From contig CM070562.1 in the NCBI GenBank assembly GCA_036346405.1, forward strand, positions 104,174,999-104,238,998: a DNA stretch of 64,000 bases, written 5' to 3'. Source of the stretch: Phyllostachys edulis. Taxonomy: Eukaryota; Streptophyta; Magnoliopsida; Poales; Poaceae. A model generated the notes under the pieces. That model did not search any database. It was given only the letters and a program-made list of their open reading frames with translations, and was not told the DNA's origin. This document shows, piece after piece, positions 1 to 12,689 of this stretch; positions within the stretch are counted from its first letter, which is position 1, and each line of letters starts with the position of its first letter. The position numbers were made by a program, and so were the translations under genes.

Positions 1-980
1 TACGGACATTTATGAATCTAAAAAACGGATCGGGGTATAATTGATTTGAGATTCGTCTAAAACAGAGCGCTGATTTAAGTATGGCCATCACGCGTAATTT
101 GGACTCAAAACACATACCACTTGATAGTCATGGGTCATGGGTGCAAATGGCCTTAAACTTTTCCCTCAATTTTACCCTGGTTATCGAAAGAAATCACAGC
201 TATATGCGTCTCAACGTAAAAAAAGTCACTAGTCCGAGTGGCCTTAACTTTTGTCACGGCCGCAAATGGCCTTAACTTTTGTCTCCAGTTTACACTGGTT
301 GCCATCTCGAGGTACAAAATGTAGAGTTAATTCATTTTCCTATTAGTAAAATTGCAAACCAACATGCAAACTGGATAAGCATGTTCTAGTTGAGTAACCT
401 TGATGACATAATGAAATGTAGTAATGTTTAGGACATGTACAACAGTTTATAGTTGAGTAACCTTGATGACATAATGAAATGTAGTAATGTTTAGGACATG
501 TACAACAGTTTATCTCTTAGGATTATCTTTAAATGTTCTAACTCATCTATAGACAATTTTAGAGTCAACATCTCTAATAATTTGTCTATAAAATTATTTA
601 TTTTCAACACAACTTCTCTCTTTACATACTCACCATTTACGATGGTTTGCGTGTCCAGCTTATCTCTTATATAAGAGATGACACATTCTCTCTTCACATT
701 CTCTCTCCTCTAACTAGATTTTTAAGTGACATGACAGCTAAAAGATGACAACTATTAAAGATGCCTTAAGCTACACTACTCCCCTGTTTTTATTTCACTC
801 CGTCCCATTGCTTCTGTGAGAGAGAGAGGGAAAAATCCCAACAAAAAAAGTCACTGTTCCGAGTCTGGTTACGAACAGCCCAGCAGCATTTTACCGTAAA
901 AGAAAAGCGGAAAAGATTTACATGACAAAACTTAGCCCATGACGTGTGGAAGCGGCCGAGCAGGCCTGCTTGATCTGTTA
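1..980. other. Intergenic DNA, no gene seen
   Basis: No gene is recognised. Short phrases with the core 'tggccttaac' recur near 148, 239 and 268. A phrase like 'acatgtacaacagttt' near 434 and 497 resembles in reverse complement 'attgtacatgccc' near 7255, so both places may carry ends of one MITE family. I could not define complete elements. The 68-codon minus-strand frame at 491-697 resembles no family I know. Confidence 0.5.
388..513. repeat. Perfect 63-bp tandem duplication
   Basis: Two adjacent copies (388-450 and 451-513) starting agttgagtaacc and ending caacagtttat are identical as read. The lack of divergence suggests a recent duplication or slippage event. Confidence 0.9.
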
Positions 981-999
981 AGTGAAACAATCTGAGTCC

Positions 1000-1510
1000 A
1001 ACGCCCACTGCTCTCCCATCCAGAGGAACGCGGGCAAGCGGGCCGGTGGTTTTCGCTGCCGCCTGCCGAGTGTAAGCCAGCTTGTGCGGCTGGGCGCGGA
1101 ACGGGGCACGTGGGCGGGTTTCGCTTTTGCGGTGCAGTCGGGGACCAAATCCGGGCCTCGGCATGCGGTTTTCGGTGGATCGGCACGGTCCTCCCCGCGC
1201 CCGGCCGCTCGGACGTCCGCCTTACGCGCGCGGCGCGGTGTCCGCGCGGTGTTTTCTTGCTGCCGCGCGCGCACAGCGTCCGCTCGTGTGGTCGGGCTCG
1301 GCCGCCACGATGGTCGATGGGCAGCGCGGTGGTGTTCGCGTGCGCGCGGACCGACGACGGGGCGCGCGCAGCCCGTGGAGCTCCACGCGTCGTCGCCTCG
1401 TGCTGCCGCGCCGGTCTCACGTCGTACAGATGCGCGCGCGCGCGCGGTCGTTAGGAGCGGTTGCTTCCCGTGGGGATGCGTACGGTACGGTCTTGCTGCG
1501 TCTGTCTCCA
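1000..1510. other. GC- and CpG-rich island of unknown origin
   Basis: About 500 bp of very GC-rich sequence with many CG dinucleotides and a (GC)n run near 1435-1447 stands in AT-rich flanks. Frames of 114-184 codons are open on both strands, which is expected from GC-rich composition and is not evidence of a protein. None of the translations shows a recognisable domain. It could be a captured gene fragment or the first exon of an unknown gene. Confidence 0.5.
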
Positions 1511-1511
1511 C

Positions 1512-3741
1512 TTCAATTTCTAGCTGTAATGCATAGGACCGATGGGATTACTCACGACCGAATTGACTGTTAGGTCGAGCAAACGAGCGTGCATCTTTGA
1601 TCATTGCATTGAATCGATCGTGATGATGATGATGGTGCGTTGCATTGGTGATAAGACCGACCGATGTGAAGACAAGTCGATGCCCCCACCACTGGTCAAT
1701 GTCCACAGGGCTATGCACAATGCGAGGACGATGAGTTAATCTTTGTGGGAGTACAGGATTTGACTGGCAATAACAACATGTTCATGTATTTGTCAGAGAT
1801 GAGAGATGGACCCAAAGTATATATATATACTGGTTTGATCGCCCACCCGGCTGTAAATTAATCAACCTACACGACAAGATGAAAGGTGAGTAGCTAGTGT
1901 CAACAACGATCACCTCCTTGCCGAGCTCTACTTACTCGAGGCCAGGGAACCAGTTGATTCAATCAAGGTTGCAACCGTCCCATCCGCCCTAGCATCGTGA
2001 CGCAAAAAGTCCTCGGCTAGCTCCTTGGCCAAATTCTCTCCAGTGTCTGGTTCGCCCAGGATTTTTAAAAGTCCTTTCAATCCTATCAGGCTAACAGCTA
2101 TCTAGGATATGGAAATTTGGACGTTCCCAGAACAATATCGTAGTACCACAATTTGAACTTCGTGTACATTACGAATGAGAGGATCAATCCTAAAGGCAAA
2201 CACTTGGCAAGTTTCAAGCAAGTTCCATTGAGATTCGATCTTGGGCACAGGTCATGTGATGATGGAGACCTCTTAAGGAAGGAACAGTTTGTAGTTTGAA
2301 GGGACTTAAGGGAGTGCATTATTGTCCTTACTGTAATTCTAAGTTTTTTTAATGTCTAATCAAATTAGAGGGAAAACAGCTTGTCTTTACATCCATCAAT
2401 CATCGTTTCTGTTTTAATTGCTTTTGTCATCTTCGTTGTTTTGTGAGGACATTGTATCAACTTTTGATGCGCTGTTGACGTACCAAACCCTTCATTTGAC
2501 TAGTAGCTCTGGCAGAGACTATTATTTTGTCGTGATTGTGCCTTGCACCTTAATTACCATCAGAGGGCAAGATTTGCTGGTTGTGTCTCGTGACTGCCGC
2601 ATTGCTAGCTAGACAGGAGTAGAAGAATTAACGTGCATATATATGATATGCAGAAGAAAGTACGATGGACCGAGGCCTACCTCATCAGGCCGTTGATTCG
2701 GTTGATCGAGAGGAAATCAACGGTCGATAGGAGTCTCACCTCCCCCAACAAATTTCCTTCCATGATATGCCCTTACCAGTTAGGCAATTACCACTTCTTT
2801 CCTTACCTGGTTTAGTTGCTTATTAACTATCACTACCAAGTGCTACACAGAGTAGGGAGCTGCCAATGGCATAGACCTTGTGGTGCTTATCCTGTTATAT
2901 TATCCACTATGGCTAGACGCCGTACCGACTGACGGCCTATATTGGAGACAAGGCGGCCACAAAATCCGCTAAAGTGACATCAACATTACTTAGCAGTGTC
3001 CTATTTACCTGAAAAGATGGAAAAGTAACACCATTGTTGCCTGCGCCAATACATTATACAATACACCATCCGCTGCAGCTCTACTTGATTGACCAGGAAT
3101 TGAAGGAGGATTCCATGGATCTGAGAACCTTGCATATGCATAGAGCTGTGCATCTAGTGCAGAGGACATGTCGGGAGAGGGAAAGATCACTTTGCTAGAA
3201 GCAAAAAAGATCATTATATGTAGGGGGGGCCTTCCTCTACTCTTCCTCTCTCACGCACACTCCTCCTGTGGCTTTTGTCTCTCTTTATAAACTCATACAG
3301 CTAGCAGAGCAACGAGACAAAGGAGAACACTGTTGATCCCCACGGGCCAGAAAGGCTCCATCACTATAGGCTCCTCTCTTCACAGATCTGGCCATCTGGC
3401 AAGCTAATCATTGCACCATAAATTTCCCATCTACACAAACATTTTGTACAGGGTAGAGAAAGCAAGATGTGAAACAAAAAAAATCTGAAAAGAAGAGAGA
3501 AGGAAGCAAAGACTGGTAGGGATCTAGTGGACGCAGCTGGCTAGAGAGAGCACTTATGCAAGAAAAATACACAATTGTTTGCTCTTGAACACGCACTGGC
3601 CATCTAGCACGCAAGCAACCCAAAACAATCTACAAAAACTAGCCATTGACAAGCACAACGCAAGAAGATTATCACAAGAGAGAGAAGAAAGTTTCATGTG
3701 TGTGTGACTTTTGAGTCCCATGTTCTCTCCCATCGGTCACC
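1512..3741. other. Intergenic DNA with a short coding-like fragment
   Basis: No complete gene is seen. On the minus strand about 2080-1928 is open and coding-like (reads ...LKILGEPDTGENLAKEL... and ends in a stop), but the family is not recognised and no exon partner was found. A TATA-like ttataaa lies at 3285-3291 on the plus strand, with no open frame downstream. The lower part up to about 3741 probably includes the 3' UTR of the minus-strand gene at 3742-4288. Confidence 0.4.
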
Positions 3742-4288
3742 TCATAGCTCCTGCAGCGCATCAAACAATCTATAATGAGACAACCTTTCATTCATCATCT
3801 GTTAATTAACTGTATGCTACTATGCACGTAACATGGACTGACAAATACAGTTCACCAACCTGCTTGGACGCGGCCATGTCGGTGACCATCTCGGCGTTGA
3901 GGACGACGACTTTGTCGCTCTTCTTGGTGGCCCCCACGCAGAGCGCCTTCCGCAGGCCGAGCATCTCCTTCCACCGGCTGGACCCCTTGGCGGACGCCCT
4001 GTCGTCGCGGAGCGTGGTGGGCGGCCGGCCGGCGAAGCTGTCCTTGAGGGGAAGGATCGTGCCCTTGGAGAAGAGCTGGTCGGCGGCCATCATGGGGTGG
4101 CTGCCCACCGAGAACTCGAAGTCCAGGTCCTCCTCCTGGCAGCGCAGGCTCATCGCCCGGTTCTGCACCGCCGGCGGCGGCTCCACGGCGAAGTCGTTGG
4201 AGAAGGAGATGCGCGGGCTCAGCACCGGCGGCTGCCCGCCGCCGAACGCCGCGCCGCCTTCCGGGTTGTACATGTTAATGCATGCCAT
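3742..4288 (-). CDS. Small DUF1645/MAKR-like plant protein, two exons
   Basis: Exon 1 is 4288-3860 and exon 2 is only nine bases, 3750-3742, giving a 145-residue protein that ends SKQEL. The intron runs from GT at 3859-3858 to the CAG acceptor ending at 3751. Visible features are an N-terminal MACINMYNPEG, a Ser/Pro segment (VLSPRISFSNDF), a core DLDFEFSV followed by AADQLFSKGTILPL, and a basic SSRWKEMLGLRK stretch. The F-E-F-S plus ADxLFxxGxIxPL pairing is typical of plant DUF1645 or membrane-associated kinase regulator proteins; the family assignment is inference from this motif and no molecular role can be read. The start at 4288 was preferred over an in-frame ATG at 4360 because the upstream stretch is low-complexity and basic. 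A TATA box lies about 250 bp upstream. Confidence 0.75.
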
Positions 4289-4532
4289 CGTGCGGCGGCG
4301 GCGGTCGTGGCCTCTCCTCGCGCGCTTCTGCTCCCTCTCGTGTGCTGTCTCCTCCTCCACGCTGCGAGCTTCAGTTCTCTTGCAAGAATGGAGGCGATGT
4401 GTCGAGGCTTTTAAAAGGTGGTGGTGGTGGTGTCGTCTGATCTTGGAGTAAGTCGAAACGGGGTTGTGTTGGTGTGAGAATCAGAACGGGTCACTGTTAC
4501 GGGTGAGAGGCGCTTGAGGATCTGGATGGGTT

Positions 4533-4546
4533 ATATTTATATAAAG
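4533..4546 (-). promoter_or_regulatory. TATA box of the DUF1645-like gene
   Basis: Read on the minus strand this is TTTATATAAATATA, a strong TATA element about 250 bp upstream of the start at 4288. It implies transcription starting near 4505-4510 and a 5' UTR of roughly 220 bases. Confidence 0.65.
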
Positions 4547-4559
4547 GAGGAAACGGCGT

Positions 4560-7500
4560 GACGTGGAGCTCGGGTAGATGTGCGCTGCAATTGTTTAGCA
4601 CCGCCTGTAGCAAATGGTGATGATTGAGGTACAGAATGTGAGTTGTTTTTCCACCGGTTAACAATGGACCAGCAGCATGAACACTGTAAGCAAAATACAG
4701 TATTCCTTAGAAATTGTCAGGATGTTCATATGTCATAATACTCCTTAGAAAATGTCAGGACCGATGATCATGTCCATTGTTGTCTGTGTTTTTAGCATGG
4801 AGTAATTGATTTATCTTTGCCTGCAGGTGGGTCTTCAGCCATGCTGTCTTCACCATCCACATGTGGAGAATTGATTTTGTTGATGGCAAGATTTGGCATC
4901 TATATTAGTCATTGCAGTGTTGATTGGCTTAACGATAAGAACTTAAAGCTGTTGCTGATTCAACTTAAAGGTATGTCAGTTATAGAAAGTTTGGAGATCA
5001 GATGGCATAGCCGAATCATATCTGTAAGTCTTGTTCGGTTTGAATTAGGAGTCCTGATCTCTTACGGTTAAGACCTGCCGCCCTTTAAATAGAAGAGGGT
5101 CATGGCCGATTGGAAGATAACCAACCGATCAATACAATTTGCATCTACTATTTTTCTACCGTAGCTTCCCTGTAGTCCTGCTCTCTCTTCGATCTCTCTC
5201 TGTTTTCTTCTTCCTGGCCGGGTTCCAGAACCTAGTTAGGGCACCATCGCCGCCCAACACCACGACTAGCTCCGCCTAGGTGTTGTGTGCTGTGGTTCTC
5301 GGCCAAGTTGAACCCTAACGTCGTCTGGGTTCAGCTTTGCTGTTATCCATCCAAGGACGCCGGTTGGTTTCTTTCGCGCAAGGAAGGAGCACGTCGTCGT
5401 TTTGCTGTGCACTGTCCTGCATCGAAGCAAGCTATTGTGCACAAGGGAATCAACAAGGGACAACAAAGCTTCGACCAGTACATGTCTAAGGCCGGATTGA
5501 ATCAAGTTCAGGCCATGCTAAAGTATTTTGTACACGAATTTGTAAGTTGTGTGTTGGTGCTTCTTCACGTTATATTTTTGCACCAACACATTTGTCTCTG
5601 ACTACTTCTAGCTTGACACGGTGAAAGAGCCCGCTTCGGCTTCACCCATGGAGAAAGACCATGCAGAGTTTGCTAAAGGTGAAACCATTCATGCTGGAGA
5701 GGCACCTCATTGGTAGGTATACCCCTCGAAATAGGAAGCTTAGCACGGACGTTATCAAAGGTAAAATAGCCATCTCACGGTCCTATTCCTAGAAGAAGTA
5801 AATGACCGACCGGATAACATAAGGCACACGATTGTTAAAGAGGTTGCGTGTCATCAGAAAAGGTGATGTTGAAGTGGATGAACAAGCCTTGGATAGATGC
5901 TTGTAACAGTTGAAGGAGTCAATCCGACCAAGTTTGGTCGTAGCTGTTCTATGTGGGTCAGATGATGCGAAGGCCCCAACGGTGATAATGAATAGGCAAT
6001 GAATGCTATTGCTGTTCGTTTAAAAACCATAGATCGTTGATTGTTAGCGTGTAATTTTTGGGATGTTACATTTTAGAGATGATCATCGCTAGCTTTTCGT
6101 TAGAACGAGGGAAGATGGCATCATTCTGGAACCAACTCTTGTTTTTTTTATAAAAAAAAAATGTCAACTTTGGGATAAGAAGGTTGGGTTGTTGATATGC
6201 GATCTCCGGAGGATGGATCACAAGTCTCAATACGGGTCGGTTGCATGGGCGTACGTGTGGCGATCATGGGGGAAGAATCAAGGGCGTCGGTGTGGAGACA
6301 ACTTTTTCTTTTTTTCTTTTTTAAAATGTGTGACAGTTGCTTGGAATCTTGGATAGGTGGCAAATGCTGGGCTTTGGTTTGACCATGGTCAAACTATGGT
6401 TGTCCAGGGCTCCATGAATGCTTCTTAGCAGTATTGTGATTAGTGAAGGACCAGTTTAAAAGCCGACTTGGTAGTTGGATAGATTGAATTTTGCTATCCC
6501 TAGGTTAGACGTGTTCCTACCCTTTTACCATTTAGAATGCAAGAGCATGTGCAGTGTAGAACTCAATCAAATACAACAAGGTCTGGGTGGTAGCCAGCCA
6601 CACCGACCAGAACCACTTAGGCACTTAGGCTTACCTTCGAGCTTGAAACGTAAACTTCAAATTACTTTCAAATCCAAACTACATGTATCATGTATGTTCT
6701 GACATGAAACACAAGCTTTTACTGATCCCCCGTCTTTGCTTACATCCGGAGAGTAACGCATTCATCACTAAAATGTTCTTAAAAACCCGATACTCGGTAA
6801 CCAATTATACGGATACAATGCTTGTTCTTTGCACACCGCCAATTATGCAGCCTGACTGACTGATTTTTAGAACAATAGTACTAATCGGTACGGTTCACAA
6901 AATTGAATGGACACTCTTTCAGAAAAGGAATCTTCAACGGACATATATCGAAATCGACCTTTGCGAATGTCTAGATTTTGTTTGAAATTATAACATTAGA
7001 AACGCGTCTGATGATATGACATCACCGCCTATAAAACTTGACATGTAGGACACAATATGATGTGAAACAAAAAAAACCATAGAGAATTGTGACATTTCTT
7101 ATACAATAATCGATTGTAACACGAGAAACAAAACACATTGTATATAGAGGAGCTATCTATAGAGACATGTAAAAGAACAACCTATTGTAGAAGTTGTTTT
7201 TAGTATTGTCTATAGATAATATAGAGAATACTATGGACAACAGTTGTCTATACTATTGTACATGCCCTTAATACTTATCAAGCAACACCTAATAATTGAG
7301 TCCAAGGACAAAAAGATAGTGGAGTTTCTGAGTATGGAGCAAGAAGCTAACCTTTTGTGCATTCCCAAATGTATAGTACAACAAACACTCATCCATAATT
7401 TTAGGAAAATTAGCAAGGTTCCAAGGCGTAGACAAGTCTTTTTCCTCATTGAACACATGATGATCCACCACACCACAAAAATCATGCTGGGGCAACTGTT

Positions 7501-8890
7501 CAAAAGCATGCGAGACAAGGGAATTGAAGGCTTTGTTCATGAACCGAATACCAAGGAACAAGAGAGCTGTACGGTCTAACCGCCGACGGTGCGCGGGTGT
7601 AGGCCGGTGGTAGCTTTCTTGCCGTGGATTAGGGACCAGCAGCGCCTGCAAAGACTTGGCGCAGGACCTGAAGAACACACCAGATGAGCCCAGAAAGCGA
7701 CCTTCACAACAAATGAACAAATATACTGTTCAGGGAGAAAGCGACTTCATGGTAAGATCTACAAATGCAGGGTGGTACAACCTCTGTTCAAAGCAGACTT
7801 AAGTACAGGCACCAAACAAAGAATCGGAGAAGTTGACAGACTTCACGTCAAAAGAGAGGTTGTTTACACGACTCAAAGCAAGGGAGTACAGTTTGGTGAA
7901 ACGAAATCTATGCAAGAGAAAGGCTGGCTTATGCTAGTGAGATGGTTAAATCCAGTTGAAATGTTGAATCTTACTATGTTAGGAGTTGAAATCTAACACG
8001 CGAACAGGAATTGCAATTCTAAATTCTCCAAAATTTGAATTGTCAGCATTTGGCTAGAAATCGTAAATTCGTAATACTGAGTTTCTGACCTGCTATGAAA
8101 TGAAAAGTATACACATGCAGAATTACCACAAGAAACGCTAGGTAGCTTAAAAATATCCAAAAGTGGAATCAGCTGGGCACCAATAGGAAAAAGGTGGGTA
8201 ACAAAATCATTTGACCGATACTTGACTGGTTTGTTATTAGCCAGGGTGAGCTGGCGACATCGACATCTCGGAATAGGACCACGTGATCCCCAAGAATCCT
8301 CCTCATTTTGGCTCCATCTCCGTGACCAATGATAATAAGAGCCCACGGTCCTATGCCTCCTACAAGTCACAACGGACCAGTAAAGAGTTCTTTTTCCATA
8401 GTAATGCTTGTCCTATTTGTAATAAATCACAACTACAGTGTCCCTATTGGCAGTAGGGCCAGTATACATACTAATGTGGTTTCATTAGTAACACATGCCA
8501 ATAGATGGAGTGTAATATGCCTGAATGGTAAATTAACCAGCAGCAAGACAAAATGAACAATACCACTCTCGTCAAAATCACAGTAAGCAAGCGAAATAAC
8601 ATATTCCACAGAAAACAAGCCATGTCTTAAGTATGCATAGTAACAAGAGAGTTGACACCGGCGGGGTGCTTTCTACTTTTGATAATAAAGAACTCTCACT
8701 TGTAATAATAACAAAATCTTAGTTTTGTGCAATCAACATTTCTAGCCCTATGCTTTAAGGTTCAGTTATATTACTTATGAAGTGTAGTGATCTGCTATAT
8801 ATGTCAATGGAAAAATAGCTGCGATTGTTAAAGATAGAAAGTCCAGTTTGTCAAACTACCGCTTGATAAATAACAATTTGTTATAACTAA
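4560..8890. other. Intergenic DNA with weak transposon traces
   Basis: No gene is recognised. The stretch 5080-5500 (tttaaatag near 5086, then a CT-rich leader and moderately GC-rich sequence) looks like the promoter and leader end of an LTR retrotransposon, but I could not find a primer-binding site or terminal boundary. The 143-codon minus-strand frame at 7289-7720 and the 111-codon plus-strand frame inside it show no known domain. AT-rich sequence dominates the rest. Confidence 0.35.
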
Positions 8891-9957
8891 CTAGCAGGGT
8901 GGCCCGCATATTTGCGTGGCTAGATTTGTTTCAAAAATTGTATAAATGATTGAAAATATATTTACATATCTTGTAGCCTATTTAGATTTTTAAGATATCA
9001 TAAACATTGCAAATAACAATAGAAACTTGAAGGAAAATACAACATAAAGAACGTAATTAAAGTATAAGCTTTGATGGAAGAAAATCATTAAGCATAATAA
9101 GTTTTGGGGGTTCTTAGAAACTAATGACTTTACATCGTGCATAAATCATGCAGTTGCATACCCCTATTCTTACTCTATTAGTTATTTTTTTCCCAAATTG
9201 TATGCATGCATATGTACCTCTATTTAATCTCAAGCAATATATTGATTATTTGTGCAACAAATTATCTTATTAGTTTACATAGTATTAGAGTATCTTGCTC
9301 ACGTATACACCAATGCACCATGAACGATCTACCTTGAACTTATCTTCCTCACACGTCGACTGCCCCATCAAACTATGTGTCTTCTATCTCTTGTCATCAC
9401 AACTTTTTTGCTTCAACCTCCAACCATAAGTTCAAGTCTTGATTGATCCCTTTCAGCTGCTACCATTTCCAATGAAATTCTTTACCACATATTTATCATG
9501 CATACACATCCAACCATCACCGATCCCAGCTGAGGACACATGTCACGCTCTCTCTAGTGACCCTAAGCCTATTCTCTACAACAACGTCATCTCTAACCAA
9601 GTTTTTTGCTCCTCTACCTTTGTACGTCCGCACTTCTATTCATACGAATGAATGCATGTACATACGTATGTATGATGTTATACATGCACGATATCCTCAT
9701 CTCTCGTGTTGGTTGTTTATCTTATTCGACGTTGGCCAACTCAACGCTTTGGCTTCCTCACTAACCCCAACAACCACATATTTTCACTGATGTCAGCATG
9801 TCTACTTTAGTCGTTGCCTAACAATATGAAGAGTCTTTTTGCCATCGCCGGCGGCCACTTGCCCCTCACTAGTGATGACACACTCCTAGCTACTCAATGG
9901 CTCCATATCGTCTACAACTCATATTCAATGCAAGCTTCATATCCTCTCTACCAGGTA

Positions 9958-11084
9958 CAATGTTCACCTAGGCGCTAGGCGTCTGAACAAAATTGCGAGC
10001 ATAATCGCCTCCAGCATTAGTACAAGCAAGTGAGATGAACACAGAATAGCAAGCATCAGTCCAAGCTTATGTATATGTTACCTGTATGTAGGTATATGTG
10101 TAATTATGTAAGAAGAGATGTTACCTTGGTGTATGTATAATTGTATATGTGTAATTATGTAAGAAGAGATGTTACCTTGGTGGCTTGGTGTGATGCAAAT
10201 ATATTTGAAGACTTGATATAATGACCTTGATGAATTGATGTATCATGAGTTGATGAATTGATGCAATTCATGAACATTGATAAACAATTGTTACAAACTT
10301 ACAATTATAATTGCTACTTGCTAATTGAGTAATTGACTACTAACGAAACAGTAACACTAGTACTGTAGTACATAACAAATTCACAAATCAATATCCACTG
10401 CACAGCTGCACTCAGTCGCACTGCTATTTCAATTTGCTAGTCACTACTAGTATCAGTGCTTTGCCTCAACTGCGCAGTAGTACTACTACTTAGTACTTGC
10501 TAGCACTCACTTCACACTTTCACAGAACACTCAACTGCGCAGTTGCGCACAAGCCACAAGAGCAGAGAGGGCAGAGGGAGGCAAGCCAGAGGAAGGCGAG
10601 GGCCAGAGGGAGGAGGTGGGTGACCTGGGGGCAACAGGGTTGAAGGCGCGAGGCGACGGGGAGCCAGTGAGGAGCCACACGACGTGCGACGTGGGGCCGA
10701 AGAGGAGGCAGCAGCGCGCGACGAGGGGGCGGAGAGGAGGCGGCGGCGCACGACGCGGAGAAGAGGGGATGAAATCGCACGACTTAGGGTTATGTGACAC
10801 AAGGTACTTACCTCCGCCTTCGCGTTCTGTTTTCTCCCTAGTCCCCCTGACCCGCGCTCTATTTTCTCCCCGCCTGACCCGCCCAAAGACTCCTCTCGCC
10901 AACCGCGCTCTCGGCGCCAGCTCCACCTCGGGCCGCCGCCGCTTCCCCGCCCGCTCGCCTCGCTGGCTCCACCTAGGACCAATAAGTTGACCACCTAAGC
11001 GGCCGAGCGCCGAGAGAGCGACTATGGCGAAGTCGCTGCGCCAAAGACCCTAGGCGGCCTAGGCGCCCACCTAGGGGAACACTG
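9958..11084. mobile_element. hAT-type non-autonomous transposon
   Basis: The left end reads CAATGTTCACCTAGGCG and the right end, in reverse complement, CAGTGTTCCCCTAGGTG, an imperfect terminal inverted repeat. Flanks show an 8-bp near-duplication, accaggta (9950-9957) and gccaggta (11085-11092), as expected of hAT elements. The uninterrupted copy of the host repeat near 49.7 kb lacks this segment, which confirms insertion. The 1,127-bp body holds a GC-rich block (10550-10990) with open frames on both strands but no transposase motifs, so the element depends on another for movement. The GC-rich block may be captured genic DNA; I do not recognise it. Confidence 0.8.
10092..10183. repeat. Tandem repeat, two copies, about 53-bp period
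   Basis: The phrase tatatgtgtaattatgtaag and the gagatgttaccttgg that follows occur twice, starting near 10092 and 10145, inside the hAT-type element. Confidence 0.8.
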
Positions 11085-11559
11085 GCCAGGTATTTCCCGT
11101 CATCGGGCTTCTTTGGCCACTAACTTCTTCAACAACATCGACGCTCATCACTTGTCATCGCGGCTCTTAGCTCCTTCAACACTGGACTTTCTCTTCAATT
11201 AGCTCTGACGAGCAGCACGACATTATCCTCGTTGAACGGCTAAGGTGAGTAGCACGATATTGTCCTCATCTCCGTCGTCGCAGCCCCGACTCTTCACTTC
11301 CCCGTGGGTCAATGTCTTCTTACAGGACAAATTGATACCATTACACTTTCGTGGTCTCCTCCGATACCATTCATGCCATCCTCGTTTTATCTTTTATTTT
11401 TTATTCAAAATTTCAGTTAATTTTTTTTTATTCCATAGGAAGCAACAATAGAAACAGGTGAACTTGAGAACGAACGTGGTGGCTTTTTTTTGTCTCCTCC
11501 AACACCGTTAATGACATCTCGTTGTAACTTTTATTTTTATTCAACATTTTAGTTATTTT

Positions 11560-12560
11560 TGTTGGAGTTCGTATACAAATCAAATTGCTAAATTTATTTA
11601 ATATATTCTGAATTTTTTTTATTTAGGGATTTCACTTTGGAATTCATATGGAAATCAAATTGTTAATTTTCTTTTATTTTTTATTCTGAATTTCAGTTCT
11701 TTTTCCTTGGAATTTGTATATGAATCTGATTGCTATTTTTTTCTTTAATTTTTATTCCAAATTACAGTTATTTAGGGATTTTTACTTTAGAATTGTATTG
11801 AAATCAAATTGCAAATTTTATTTTATTTTTATTCGAATGTCACTATTTTCTAGTTGGATTTCGTACACAAATCTAATTGCCAATTATTGTTTATTTTTAT
11901 TCCAAAATATAATTTTTGGAATTTATATTGAAATGAAATTACTGATTTTATTTTTTTTTTATCCAATTTCAGTTTTTTGTTGGACTTCGTACACAAATCT
12001 AATTGAAAATTTTTCTTTATTTTTTTCAAATTATAATTGTTTAGCGATTTTACTTAAGAATTCATATGGAAATCAAATTGATAATTTTATTTTATATTTG
12101 TTCAATTTCAGTTTTATTACTCTTTTACTTAGGAACTCGTATAGAACTCAAATTCTTGATTTCATTTTATTTTTATTACGAATTTCAACTAATTTTTGGT
12201 TGGATTTTGTATACAAATCTAGTTGCAAATTATTGTTTATTTTTATTCAAATTATATTTTTTGGAATTTATATCTAAATCAAATTGCTAATTTTATTTTA
12301 TTTTTATTCCGAATTTCAATTTTTTTGTTGGATTTAGCGTACAAATTTATTTGCAATTTGTTGTTTATTTTTATTCCGAATTATAATGGTTTTGGGATTT
12401 TACTTAGGAATTCATATGAAAATCAAATTGCTAATTTATTTTATATTTATTCCGAATTTCAGTTTTATTGTACTTGTCATAGACTTTTTTACTTAGGAAC
12501 TCGTTGGAAATCAAAATGCTGATTTTATTTTATTTTTTATTCTGAATTCCAATTTTGTTG
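11560..12560. repeat. AT-rich degenerate tandem array in the dispersed repeat
   Basis: Blocks alternate between a 'ttggatttcgtatacaaat' type and a 'tacttaggaattcatatg' type, each followed by 'caaattgctaattttat' and a run of 'ttatttttattc'. The combined period is roughly 100-130 bp with much divergence. The long plus-strand open frames here follow from T-rich repeats and are not genes. The counterpart array lies at about 48.6-49.4 kb. Confidence 0.7.
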
Positions 12561-12689
12561 TACTTAATATGAACTCTTTTTTTTTATCTAAACCGTTATA
12601 ATCTAAACGTGGGAATTTCTAGCCTTTGAGAGCGAACGTGATGGCTTCTTTTAACACCGGTTTAATAAGATAATAGATAGATTTGGAAT

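Larger units (their letters stand above)
8895..12685 (+). repeat. Unclassified dispersed repeat, copy 1 (interrupted)
   Basis: The unit begins near ctagcagggtggcccgcat and ends near taataagataatagat. The same order of sequence blocks is found in reverse complement at about 50772-48533, so this is a dispersed repeat. Shared landmarks include gtaattaaagtat (near 9053), agcataataa (near 9093), the phrase tctatttaatctcaagcaat (near 9219), agagtatcttgctcac (near 9286) and gccaactcaa (near 9734). The 3' third is AT-rich and internally repetitive. No coding capacity and no clear terminal inverted repeats or target duplication were found, so the class (Helitron-like, LINE-like or other) is left open. 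A hAT-type element interrupts it at 9958-11084. Confidence 0.7.

Noticed and set aside
978..1573. Overlapping frames of 162-184 codons on both strands
   Set aside because: GC-rich composition depletes stop codons in all frames. No family resemblance or splice context was found.
3806..4360. 184-codon single-exon reading of the DUF1645-like gene
   Set aside because: The frame after AASK-Q runs into intron sequence. A nine-base second exon gives the family-like SKQEL end, and the added N-terminal 24 residues look non-coding.
7289..7720. 143-codon minus-strand frame
   Set aside because: No recognisable domain, and a 111-codon frame lies on the opposite strand over the same bases. Too weak to call.
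11714..12522. Long plus-strand open frames (187, 74 and 99 codons) rich in Phe, Leu and Tyr
   Set aside because: They lie in a T-rich degenerate tandem array, and the reverse-complement copy at 48.7-49.1 kb gives equally meaningless frames. Composition explains them.
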